Part shown: in pieces, positions 6,858 to 14,120 of the stretch
Numbering within the stretch: the first letter of the stretch is position 1
How the letters are laid out: each line of letters starts with the position of its first letter
From: Akkermansia muciniphila
Lineage (GTDB): Bacteria > Verrucomicrobiota > Verrucomicrobiia > Verrucomicrobiales > Verrucomicrobiaceae
Length of the DNA stretch: 41,412 nucleotides
NCBI GenBank assembly: GCA_945863205.1
Contig: CAMAZK010000013.1
Location: 1-41,412, forward strand
Direction of reading: 5' to 3'
Made by a program: the position numbers and the translations under genes
The notes under the pieces: model-generated
Told to the model about the DNA's origin: nothing
Database searches by the model: none
What the model saw: only the letters and a program-made list of their open reading frames with translations

Positions 6858-7928
6858 ATGAATGACGACATCCCACCCGCATCGCGCCCCTGGCTCGTGC
6901 GCATCCCGGAGATTTTCGCAGCGATCGCGCAGGAAATCCTGCGGCGCTTCGGCGCGCAGACGGCCACGCGGCTGGGCCTGGACTTTTATTCCATCAAGAC
7001 GGGCACGCCGGAGGCGGTGCGCGATTCGGACGCGGCCAAATTCGCCCGGTGGAACCTGCCGCTGGACCACAGCTGGCCCTGCAACCCGCAGAAGATGGAC
7101 GGCTTCATCGAAAAGGCGGCGCAGACGCTGCTGACGAAGTTTGGTGCTCGGAATCCGCAGGGAATTTTCGTCGGCACGCTGAATCCGACGTCTCCAGACA
7201 AGTACTACAAGGGCCTCGCCTCGAACCTGCGGGGCAGGGTGCTGCAGTTGTTTCCCAAACTGCCCGTCGCAACTGTCGAGGAGCAGGACCCGGCGGCGGA
7301 GACGCTCTTCTGCCTGGTGGGAAAGGAAGGCCTTTTTTGCGGGATGCAGAGCCCGCGTGCTTGCAACGGCCTCTATCCTGGCGGCAGCAAGTTCATCGAC
7401 CAGGACGCGCCGGACACGATCAGTCGCGCCGGCGCAAAGATCGCGGAAGCGCTGCACTACCTGCTGCTGCATCGCCCACCGCTGCCGGAAGGCGGCCACT
7501 GGCTGGAGCTGGGTGCCTGCCCCGGTGGCATGACCTCGGAGCTCCTGGCCCGCCGCCAGCGCGTGACGGCCATCGACCGTGCGCCGCTGGACAAGCGGCT
7601 GAGTGGACGGCCGGGATTGAAGTTCCACCTCGAAGACGTCGCCGCCTTTGAACCGCGAGCCGGAACGACCTACGACGCCCTTCTTTGCGACATGAACGGC
7701 CCGCCGGAGGAGTCCATCGAGCAGGTGATCCGCCTGTCAAAATGCTTGAAGCCGGGCGGGCTCGTCGTTTTTACCCTCAAAGTGCCGCGTGTGGAGAACG
7801 TGGAGGAGCCGGAGGAACTGTTCCGCCTCATCCTCTCGATGGCCAAGGCGGCGGGGCTGAAGCTCTTCGCGCAGACGCACCTGACCTACAACCGGCATGA
7901 GTTCACCCTGTTCTTCGAGGCGGGGTGA
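6858..7928 (+). CDS. FtsJ-like RNA 2'-O-methyltransferase (RlmM-like, paralogue 1)
   Basis: A 356-residue SAM-dependent methyltransferase. An upstream in-frame GTG (6846) exists, but the ATG at 6858 is preferred. The C-terminal half has the Rossmann SAM loop LELGACPGGMTSELL (216-230), an acidic motif II (TAID, 237-240), and residues corresponding to the K-D-K-E tetrad of RrmJ-type 2'-O-methyltransferases: K194 in ISRAGAKIAEAL, D278 in LLCDMNG, K308 in FTLKVP and E348 in NRHEF. The N-terminal 180 residues are a family-specific, possibly RNA-binding part. The closest named relative is RlmM, which methylates 23S rRNA C2498; the exact target is inferred. A second gene of this fold lies at 32490-33509. 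Confidence 0.75.
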   Translation: MNDDIPPASRPWLVRIPEIFAAIAQEILRRFGAQTATRLGLDFYSIKTGTPEAVRDSDAAKFARWNLPLDHSWPCNPQKMDGFIEKAAQTLLTKFGARNPQGIFVGTLNPTSPDKYYKGLASNLRGRVLQLFPKLPVATVEEQDPAAETLFCLVGKEGLFCGMQSPRACNGLYPGGSKFIDQDAPDTISRAGAKIAEALHYLLLHRPPLPEGGHWLELGACPGGMTSELLARRQRVTAIDRAPLDKRLSGRPGLKFHLEDVAAFEPRAGTTYDALLCDMNGPPEESIEQVIRLSKCLKPGGLVVFTLKVPRVENVEEPEELFRLILSMAKAAGLKLFAQTHLTYNRHEFTLFFEAG

Positions 7929-7990
7929 AAAGCGGCAGAGCGGAGGCGCGGCACTGGATAGTTAAAGAGAAAAGAATATCCAAAAGGGGC

Positions 7991-8018
7991 TTGTATTCGC
8001 GCTTTTGATTATTATAAT
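7991..8018 (+). promoter_or_regulatory. Promoter of PEP-CTERM gene A
   Basis: TTGTAT (7991-7996), a 16-base spacer and a perfect TATAAT (8013-8018) lie in a conspicuously AT-rich stretch of an otherwise GC-rich region. A small hairpin, AGGCT/AGCCT (8041-8054), follows in the leader. The coding sequence starts about 85 bases downstream of the -10. Confidence 0.6.
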
Positions 8019-8080
8019 TATAGTATATAACATGAATTGTAGGCTAAAGAGCCTCCAACATGGCTCCATTCTCGACAATT

Positions 8081-8089
8081 CCCCCCCCC
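8081..8089. repeat. C9 homopolymer tract in the leader of PEP-CTERM gene A
   Basis: Nine consecutive cytosines end 15 bases before the preferred ATG (8105). An upstream ATG at 8060 is in frame with 8105 only at the present tract length, so slippage would change which start can produce the protein or alter the leader. Confidence 0.7.
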
Positions 8090-8104
8090 GAAACGCCCCT
8101 TTCT

Positions 8105-8836
8105 ATGAAATTCTCGACCCTCACTGCCCTCCGCGCCGGATTTCTGGCCCTGGCCTTGATGTGCAGCTCCGCCCAGGGGAGCACCATCGCTTGGGGCAGC
8201 GTGTTCCAGGACACACTCTATGACAGCCACGGGAACACACTGACCGGCACCTACTCCTTTGAAGTCGGCACTTTCGGCGCATTCGTGCCTACGATGCACA
8301 ACATCGCCCTTTGGGAGGCGAACTGGAAGGTGTTCGACCGGGCGTATGACCCCACCCCCCTCGATCCCAACGATGGCGATCCGAATGGTTGGAACGTGAT
8401 CGATCAGTTTTTCGTGGGCAGCGAAACCCATGACACGTCCGGCTTCTCCGACTCTCCTGACGCCGATCCGACAGATGTTTTCGCCGAGAACGAAAAGGTC
8501 TATCTCTGGGCCTACAACTCCAAGGCCATCACGTACACCAGCGAGTGGGCTTTGGTGACGGATTCCAACTTTGCCGCCAACCTTTCGAACAACTGGCTCA
8601 TCCCTGACCCGGCCGATGCGGCGGGTTCCTTCACCTGGCAGTTGGAAGACGCGGACGAGGCCGTTATCGGCGGCGTGAACAATGTCCAGTATGGTGGCGA
8701 GTTTTCAGCGACTCCGCCGACGTTCAGTCTGCAGACTGCGGTGGTGCCGGAGCCTGGTTCTGCCTTCCTGCTCTTTGCCGCGTTCGCCGCCCATTTCATC
8801 CGCAGGACCCGTCGGCTGACCCGCCAGGCCCATTGA
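8105..8836 (+). CDS. PEP-CTERM sorting-domain protein A
   Basis: A 243-residue secreted protein with a Sec signal peptide (about 1-24, ending SSAQG) and a C-terminal exosortase tripartite signal: VPEPGS, a hydrophobic stretch (FLLFAAFAAHFI) and RRTRR. Exosortase is expected to cut at the PEP motif and leave the protein on the envelope; no exosortase gene lies in the window. The body carries FEVGTFGAFVPT, WEANWKVFDRA, VYLWAYNSKA and WALV, shared with protein B at 13293. The start at 8105 is preferred because the signal peptide begins there; the ATG at 8060 would add 15 proline-rich residues. It has its own promoter and stands upstream of a large repeat protein. Function unknown, probably extracellular matrix or surface layer. 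Confidence 0.85.
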   Translation: MKFSTLTALRAGFLALALMCSSAQGSTIAWGSVFQDTLYDSHGNTLTGTYSFEVGTFGAFVPTMHNIALWEANWKVFDRAYDPTPLDPNDGDPNGWNVIDQFFVGSETHDTSGFSDSPDADPTDVFAENEKVYLWAYNSKAITYTSEWALVTDSNFAANLSNNWLIPDPADAAGSFTWQLEDADEAVIGGVNNVQYGGEFSATPPTFSLQTAVVPEPGSAFLLFAAFAAHFIRRTRRLTRQAH

Positions 8837-9168
8837 GCGCTGCTGTTTGATGATGTCGCCCGTCCGGCTGATGCGGCCAAAGACGGCCCGCCTGCGGTGG
8901 GAGGACGTGAGTGGCGCTGTTTTCCGTAGTCGCCCGCTGTGGGAATCGTGCATGGTCCGATCCGCGCGTGAACTCGCGGCGAAAAAGCCGGCCCAAAGCT
9001 GCTCCGCCTCGTGGTCGCGACCGATCCAAGCGGAAGGCGCTGAAGCCTCGCCAGCGTCTGGGAGGGCGTCGATCCGGGCAATCAGTGACGCTACAGATAT
9101 TTCAAGGTCCTTAAATATTATCCAAAAATTGAATTGAAATAATCGCGTTTTTCCATAATTTTCATACA
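8837..9168 (+). other. Intergenic region with AT-rich promoter zone before the SdrD_B protein
   Basis: The first 250 bp are GC-rich and open in several frames on both strands, but none of the translations resembles a protein I recognise. The last 60 bp (about 9105-9168) turn AT-rich, with TTGAAT near 9130 and CATAAT near 9154. These probably contain the promoter of the gene at 9169, although no well-spaced pair can be assigned with confidence. No Shine-Dalgarno sequence precedes the ATG. Confidence 0.4.
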
Positions 9169-12100
9169 ATGAGACGCCCCCCTTCTTTGCCTAGCCACCC
9201 CTCCTCCGGCTTCGTTCGAGCGGGCCTGCTGGCATTGTGGTGCTGTGTGGCCGCACCTGCTCTCGGGGAGGTGGGGATTGGGAATTTGGTTTTCGTGGAT
9301 GCCAACGGCAATGGTGTGGCAGATGCGGGGGAAGGCCGTGCTGGAGTCACGGTGCAGCTTTTTCAGGATGGGCAGTCGCCCACGGTGGCCGCCCCGACGG
9401 CGGAGATGGAGACGGATGAGAATGGTTTTTTCTTATTTGATGGGCTGACTGCGGGCACGCCCTATTTTCTGCATGTGCCAGCGGTGGAGTTCCAGGCCGG
9501 GGGCGCATTGGCGGGGTTGCAGTCGGTGCCGGGCGTGGACAGCCGCGAAAGCGCGGATGATAACCAGGGCGAGGATGGCGCAGACAGGCTGGATGCGGCG
9601 GCAACAGGGCTGAACTCGCGCGTGGTGATCGTGGAGCAGGGCGGGGCGCCACTGGCCGAGTCCGGCTTGGGAGGAAACATGGACGCGGGGCGTGATGCGG
9701 ATGTGGATTTGACCGTGGACTTGGGCTTTTACCGCCCGATGGCAGTTGGGAATCTGGTTTTCGTGGATGCGAATGGCAACGGTCGGGCTGATCCGGGCGA
9801 GGGTGTGCATGGCGTGCAGGTACGGCTCTATCGCGCCGGGCAGACGCCTGGCGTGGATGCCCCGGAGAATGAGACGGTGACATCGGCGGACGGTCGTTAT
9901 CTGCTGGATGGTTTGTTCCCCGATGCGGGCTACTTTTTGCACATCCCGGCTTCGGAGTTTGGCCCGGGCAGGCCTTTGAAGGGCGCGCTGAGTGTTTCTG
10001 GGGCGGATGCTGGCGTGGCGGATGATGACGCTGGCGAGGACGGACTGGACGCGGGCACGCCTGCGGTGAACGGGGTGAGCACGGCGGTGTTTACCCTGCC
10101 GGGCGGGGATGGTGCGCCGACGGAGGCGGCGGGGGAGACGGGATTCCTAGCGGACGCGGATGACGCGGAAGATGGCCGGACGGATCTGACACGGGACTTT
10201 GGCTTTGTGCCTGCCGCCGGGAAGGTAGGCGTGGGGAACCTGATCTATGTCGATGACAATGGCGATGGCTTCGCGCAGCCGGGAGAGGGCTGGAATGGGG
10301 TGATCGTGCGCCTTTATGAGGCGGGGAGTGACCCGGCCAGTGATGATCCGGTGGCGGAGACGATGACGACCGATGGCGGGCGCTATTTTTTCGGGAATCT
10401 GGACCCTGGGGCCTACTTTCTCTTTCTTCCAGCCTACCAATTTCTGCCTTCAGGCGTGCTGGCGCGTTGCACGCCGCTGGCGGTGACGGCAGGCACGGAT
10501 GACAGTGCCGGGCAGGATGCTTTGCCGGCGCTTGCACCGGACCAGACGGGTGTGCGCACGGGAGACTTCACTCTGGCAGTGGGGACGGCGCCAACGGCTG
10601 TGGGTTTTGAGACGGGCGTCGGCGCGGCAGCGGATGACGCGCAGGATGCGGATGTGGATCTGACGGTGGACCTGGGCTTTCTCCGCGGGGACTCCCTGAG
10701 CGTGGGGAATCTTGTCTTTGTGGACGCCAATGCCAACGGCTCGGCAGATGCAGGAGAGGGCCGGGCCGGGGTGACGGTGCAGCTTTTCCGTGAGGGGGAT
10801 GCCCCGGCGGTCGTGTCACCCTTGGCGGAGGTGGGGACGGCGGCGGAGGGGCGTTTTCAGTTCACCGGCCTAGCGCCGGGGAGGTATTTTCTGAGGGTGC
10901 CGCCTGCACAGTTCCAGTCGGGCGGTGCACTGCAGGGGGCGCAATCCATCACGGGGGCCGGTGCAGACAATGGCGTGGATGATGACGACAATGGCGCGGA
11001 CGCGCCGGAGCCGGCGGTGACGGGTGTGCAGAGCGTGGTCTTTGAGCTGGCTGCGGGTTCGGAGCCGGTGAACGCGGGCACGGAGACGGGCATCGGCGCG
11101 GAGATGGATGATTTTGCAGATGCGAATGGCGACGTGACGCTGGACCTAGGCTTCGTGGAGGGCTGTCCGCTGGTGACGATCCAGCCGCTGGAGTCGGCGG
11201 AAGCCTGGCGGAATGTGGATTTTCAGCGTTTCTTCAGTGCGCAGGGTGGCACTGGGCCTTACAGCTTTGCGCTGGTGGGTGATCTGCCGCCGGGGCTGGT
11301 GTTTGAGGAGTGGGGGGAGATTTGGGGCACGCCGCAGGAGCTGGGCGAGTTCACTTTTTATGTGGGTGCCCTGGATGCGATGGGCTGCAATGGGACGCTG
11401 GAGGTGACGCTGACGGTGACCGAGCCGCCAGCGAATCTCGCCTTGGGGAACACGGTGTTCGCGGACCTCAACGGCAATGGTCGTTACGATGCGGGTGAGG
11501 GCGTTCCTGGGGTGACTGTGGCTTTGGTACCGATGTTGGAGGGGCAGCCGACGAGCACGACGGTTTCTGCGGAGGACGGGCACTATCTCTTCGAAAATCT
11601 GTCACCAGGGAACTTCCTGCTGCGTGTGCCTGCGGCGATGTTTGCCCAGGGGGCTCCGCTTTACCGAATGAAGTCACTGACGGGCGTGGACGGCGGCTTC
11701 GACGATGATGTGGGGGAGGACGGGCATGATGCGGAAGATCCGAGTGCGACCGGGGTGGAGACGGATGTCCTGGTGCTCATGCCGGGTCAGGCGCCGACGG
11801 CGGACTCAGGGGAGACCGGGCGCGCGGCAGCCTCGGATGATGGTCAGGATGACCGGGTGGATTTGACCCGGGACTTCGGCTTTTTGAGTGCGCGCCCGCG
11901 TAGTTTTTTAGCTTGGCAGGCTGAGACGGGACTGGGCGGGGCGTTGGAGAATCCTGACGGGGATCTCTACGCGAATCTGCTCGAATACGCGCTGGCGCTG
12001 CCCGGTGACACGGCGCTGGAGGCGGAGACGGCACCGCGCCTGGTTTGGAACTCTGCCGGGCAGCGGTTCGACTTCGAATTTCACCGCCGCTTGGGAGGCT

Positions 12101-13296
12101 TGCAGGATGTGTCCGTGATTTTGGAGCATTGGCGTCCGAATGAGGCGGGTTTCGCGCCGCTGGCGCTTGTGCCGGTGGTGACTGCGGCGAGCGGCGGGCT
12201 GGAAAAGGTCGTCTTTGAAGGAGTGGAGCAGCAGGCGTCCGCACTCGGAGACACGAACGGCTTCGTCAGGCTGCGCGTGGTGGTGGAAGGGCAGGCCAGC
12301 TCGGTGACTCCGGCGTGGTCCTGGCACCGCCGCACGGTGGAGGCGGGCGCCCCCACGGCGTTTTCCATGCCGCTGGTGCTGCCGGAGGTTTTTGCCGGGC
12401 CGGTGACGGCTGTGGCGGGTGCGGTGCTGGATGTGGCTGCGGCAGTCGGTGCGGAGTCGTCTCTGTCCGCGAGCTTGGAGCCGGGCAGGTCCTATTACGT
12501 GGAGGTGCTCGAGGGCGTGCATGAGGGCGGGCGCTGGGAAGTGGACGAGGCGGCTTGCACGGCGGGCGGCATCGCCCTCGATATGGCCTCGGCCCTCAAT
12601 ACCTCCGCAGCATTGCCAGACTTGGCGGGGGCGCTGCTGGCGCTGCGTCCGCACTGGCGGCTGGATGAAGTGGCCCCGCCGGAGCTTTTCAGCGGTAGCA
12701 GCCGCCAGAGTGATGCGGACCGCGTGCAGCGCTTTGAGCCTTCGACCAGCGGCTTCACGGATTTTTGGCTGCGCCAGTCGGGCGGGCAGAAAACATGGGT
12801 GCAGGCGGGTGATGCCACCCTGGCAGACCAGGGCGGGACACTCATCGCCAATGGGCAGGGTGTGTTTCTGCGTCCGCGCACAGGGGCGTCCGCCCCCGGT
12901 CACGCCGGGCGTGTGCGGGTCAATGATTTCCGCCTGCGGCTGGGCCCCGGCACGAGCTTCGTCGGCGCGGGCTGGCCTTTGCCGCTGTCCATGAACGACA
13001 TCCAGGCAGGCACGGCCTCCGGCTTCCGCGCCAGCAACCGGCAAAAGCAGGCCGACCGCCTGCGTCTCTGGCAGCGCGGCGGCGGCGGCGAGCAGGGCGG
13101 CAGCTACACCGGATTCTTTCTGCACCCCGGCGGTGGTCAGGAAAAGTGGGTGCTGGAGGCTGACGCCAGCCTGGACAGCTTTTCCGACAACATTCTGCTC
13201 ATGCCTTTTGACGCCGTCTTTTTTGTCACGGGTGGAGAGCTGGATTCCTGGCGCATGCCCACGCCTGCAGCCTTCCGCGAAGCTTTTGCCCCATGA
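9169..13296 (+). CDS. Large secreted SdrD_B repeat protein, 1375 aa
   Basis: A secreted repeat protein with an N-terminal signal sequence (LLALWCCVAAPALGE). Five SdrD_B-like beta-sandwiches begin near 9271, 9739, 10225, 10696 and 11437. Each opens with 'GNLVFVDANGNGxADxGEG', whose Asp/Asn spacing suggests calcium binding. A single He_PIG (putative Ig) domain at about 11160-11430 sits between the fourth and fifth. From about 11890 the repeats give way to a module of about 470 residues, starting NPDGDLYANLLEYALAL, which is shared with the 6121-residue giant downstream. There is no PEP-CTERM, LPXTG or recognisable type IX tail. Its stop overlaps the next start as ATGA. The likely role is a surface adhesin or matrix protein, inferred from architecture. 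Confidence 0.85.
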   Translation: MRRPPSLPSHPSSGFVRAGLLALWCCVAAPALGEVGIGNLVFVDANGNGVADAGEGRAGVTVQLFQDGQSPTVAAPTAEMETDENGFFLFDGLTAGTPYFLHVPAVEFQAGGALAGLQSVPGVDSRESADDNQGEDGADRLDAAATGLNSRVVIVEQGGAPLAESGLGGNMDAGRDADVDLTVDLGFYRPMAVGNLVFVDANGNGRADPGEGVHGVQVRLYRAGQTPGVDAPENETVTSADGRYLLDGLFPDAGYFLHIPASEFGPGRPLKGALSVSGADAGVADDDAGEDGLDAGTPAVNGVSTAVFTLPGGDGAPTEAAGETGFLADADDAEDGRTDLTRDFGFVPAAGKVGVGNLIYVDDNGDGFAQPGEGWNGVIVRLYEAGSDPASDDPVAETMTTDGGRYFFGNLDPGAYFLFLPAYQFLPSGVLARCTPLAVTAGTDDSAGQDALPALAPDQTGVRTGDFTLAVGTAPTAVGFETGVGAAADDAQDADVDLTVDLGFLRGDSLSVGNLVFVDANANGSADAGEGRAGVTVQLFREGDAPAVVSPLAEVGTAAEGRFQFTGLAPGRYFLRVPPAQFQSGGALQGAQSITGAGADNGVDDDDNGADAPEPAVTGVQSVVFELAAGSEPVNAGTETGIGAEMDDFADANGDVTLDLGFVEGCPLVTIQPLESAEAWRNVDFQRFFSAQGGTGPYSFALVGDLPPGLVFEEWGEIWGTPQELGEFTFYVGALDAMGCNGTLEVTLTVTEPPANLALGNTVFADLNGNGRYDAGEGVPGVTVALVPMLEGQPTSTTVSAEDGHYLFENLSPGNFLLRVPAAMFAQGAPLYRMKSLTGVDGGFDDDVGEDGHDAEDPSATGVETDVLVLMPGQAPTADSGETGRAAASDDGQDDRVDLTRDFGFLSARPRSFLAWQAETGLGGALENPDGDLYANLLEYALALPGDTALEAETAPRLVWNSAGQRFDFEFHRRLGGLQDVSVILEHWRPNEAGFAPLALVPVVTAASGGLEKVVFEGVEQQASALGDTNGFVRLRVVVEGQASSVTPAWSWHRRTVEAGAPTAFSMPLVLPEVFAGPVTAVAGAVLDVAAAVGAESSLSASLEPGRSYYVEVLEGVHEGGRWEVDEAACTAGGIALDMASALNTSAALPDLAGALLALRPHWRLDEVAPPELFSGSSRQSDADRVQRFEPSTSGFTDFWLRQSGGQKTWVQAGDATLADQGGTLIANGQGVFLRPRTGASAPGHAGRVRVNDFRLRLGPGTSFVGAGWPLPLSMNDIQAGTASGFRASNRQKQADRLRLWQRGGGGEQGGSYTGFFLHPGGGQEKWVLEADASLDSFSDNILLMPFDAVFFVTGGELDSWRMPTPAAFREAFAP

Positions 13297-13964
13297 ACTT
13301 CATGAGAAATTCTGTCATCAAGCGGCTGCTCTTCCTTCTGCTGCTTTCCCCCGCCAGTCTCCTTGCGCGAACCATCAACTGGTTCGATGCGGACGGGGAC
13401 GTGCTGGTGGATGCCTCGAATCAGGCGCTCACCTCAAGTTTCGTTTTCGAGCTGGGCAGCTTCGGCGCCTTCGCCCCAACTACCTCGAATTTCGATCAAT
13501 GGCAGGCCAACTGGAAGGTCTTTGACCGTGCGGTGGATGGTGACGGCTGGAATGCGGGCAACTCCTTCTTCACCAGTTCCGCCGTTTTTCTCGAAGACGG
13601 CACCTCCAGCTTTGGCGGTTCCGGCATCTTCAGCGCAGGGGAGACGATGTACCTCTGGGTCTTCAATTCCCAGGCCGTTGAATTCGGCAGCCAGTGGGCG
13701 CTGGTGCGGGATGGCAGTGCTGGTGTCGGCTCGCCCGCATGGCTGCTGCCGTCTTCAGATCCGCTCAATCCCACCTCCGTCGAGTGGGATTTGATCGAGG
13801 CTGACTCGGTCGTGGTCGGTGGCGTCAATGGCATCACGGGGGGCGGGGAGATCCATGCGGCGGCAGATCCGGGCTTTGTCTTGCAACTCGCCGCAGTGCC
13901 GGAGCCTGGGTCGGCGGCTTTGCTGCTGTTGGCATTCCCATGGTTGGCACGGCGTCGCCGGTGA
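13293..13964 (+). CDS. PEP-CTERM sorting-domain protein B, coupled to the SdrD_B protein
   Basis: A 223-residue paralogue of protein A. It has a signal peptide (KRLLFLLLLSPASLLA) and ends in VPEPGS, a leucine-rich segment and RRRR, the exosortase substrate signature. Shared motifs with protein A are FELGSFGAFAPT, WQANWKVFDRA, MYLWVFNSQA and WALVRDG. The ATG at 13293 overlaps the TGA of the large protein (ATGA), so the two are almost certainly co-transcribed and translationally coupled; this decides the start over the Met at codon 4. The coupling implies that the small protein is needed in step with its large neighbour, for example as an envelope anchor or partner. That role is an inference; its biochemical activity is unknown. 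Confidence 0.85.
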   Translation: MNFMRNSVIKRLLFLLLLSPASLLARTINWFDADGDVLVDASNQALTSSFVFELGSFGAFAPTTSNFDQWQANWKVFDRAVDGDGWNAGNSFFTSSAVFLEDGTSSFGGSGIFSAGETMYLWVFNSQAVEFGSQWALVRDGSAGVGSPAWLLPSSDPLNPTSVEWDLIEADSVVVGGVNGITGGGEIHAAADPGFVLQLAAVPEPGSAALLLLAFPWLARRRR

Positions 13965-14004
13965 GACCTGCACGGGCAGACGAAAAGTGAGCCAGAGGCT
14001 TCAA

Positions 14005-14026
14005 AAATTTAATTTTTATTAAATTT
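14005..14026. promoter_or_regulatory. AT-only inverted repeat upstream of the giant gene
   Basis: AAATTTAAT (14005-14013) and ATTAAATTT (14018-14026) form a perfect 9-bp inverted repeat around TTTT. It lies 26 bp before the -35 of the giant gene and 40 bp after the stop of PEP-CTERM gene B. It could be an operator for the promoter downstream or a weak terminator for the gene upstream; the stem has no GC pair. Confidence 0.45.
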
Positions 14027-14052
14027 CAACTTACCGGTTGCGCCTTTCGACT

Positions 14053-14079
14053 TTGAAAATTATCAAATCTCACTATAAT
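14053..14079 (+). promoter_or_regulatory. Promoter of the 6121-residue giant gene
   Basis: TTGAAA (14053-14058) and a perfect TATAAT (14074-14079), 15 bases apart, sit in AT-rich DNA before the giant gene. The spacer is short by two bases; CTTTGA shifted upstream would give 17. The same perfect -10 occurs before PEP-CTERM gene A. Confidence 0.55.
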
Positions 14080-14090
14080 AACCATAATAA

Positions 14091-14095
14091 AAGGA
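14091..14095 (+). promoter_or_regulatory. AAGGA ribosome-binding site, spacing at odds with the GTG start
   Basis: AAGGA at 14091-14095 is the only Shine-Dalgarno-like sequence before the giant gene. It is 25 bases from the GTG at 14121, too far for normal initiation, but exactly 7 bases from an in-frame ATA at 14103. No ATG or TTG start exists between the promoter and the signal peptide in this frame. Confidence 0.4.
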
Positions 14096-14120
14096 TCACT
14101 CCATAGCATCCATCTTCCGC

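Noticed and set aside
8847..9137. 96-codon plus-strand frame, and overlapping minus-strand frames, in the gap before the SdrD_B gene
   Set aside because: No translation resembles a known protein, the frames run into the AT-rich promoter zone, and codon use is inconsistent. It may be decayed DNA, but nothing supports a gene.
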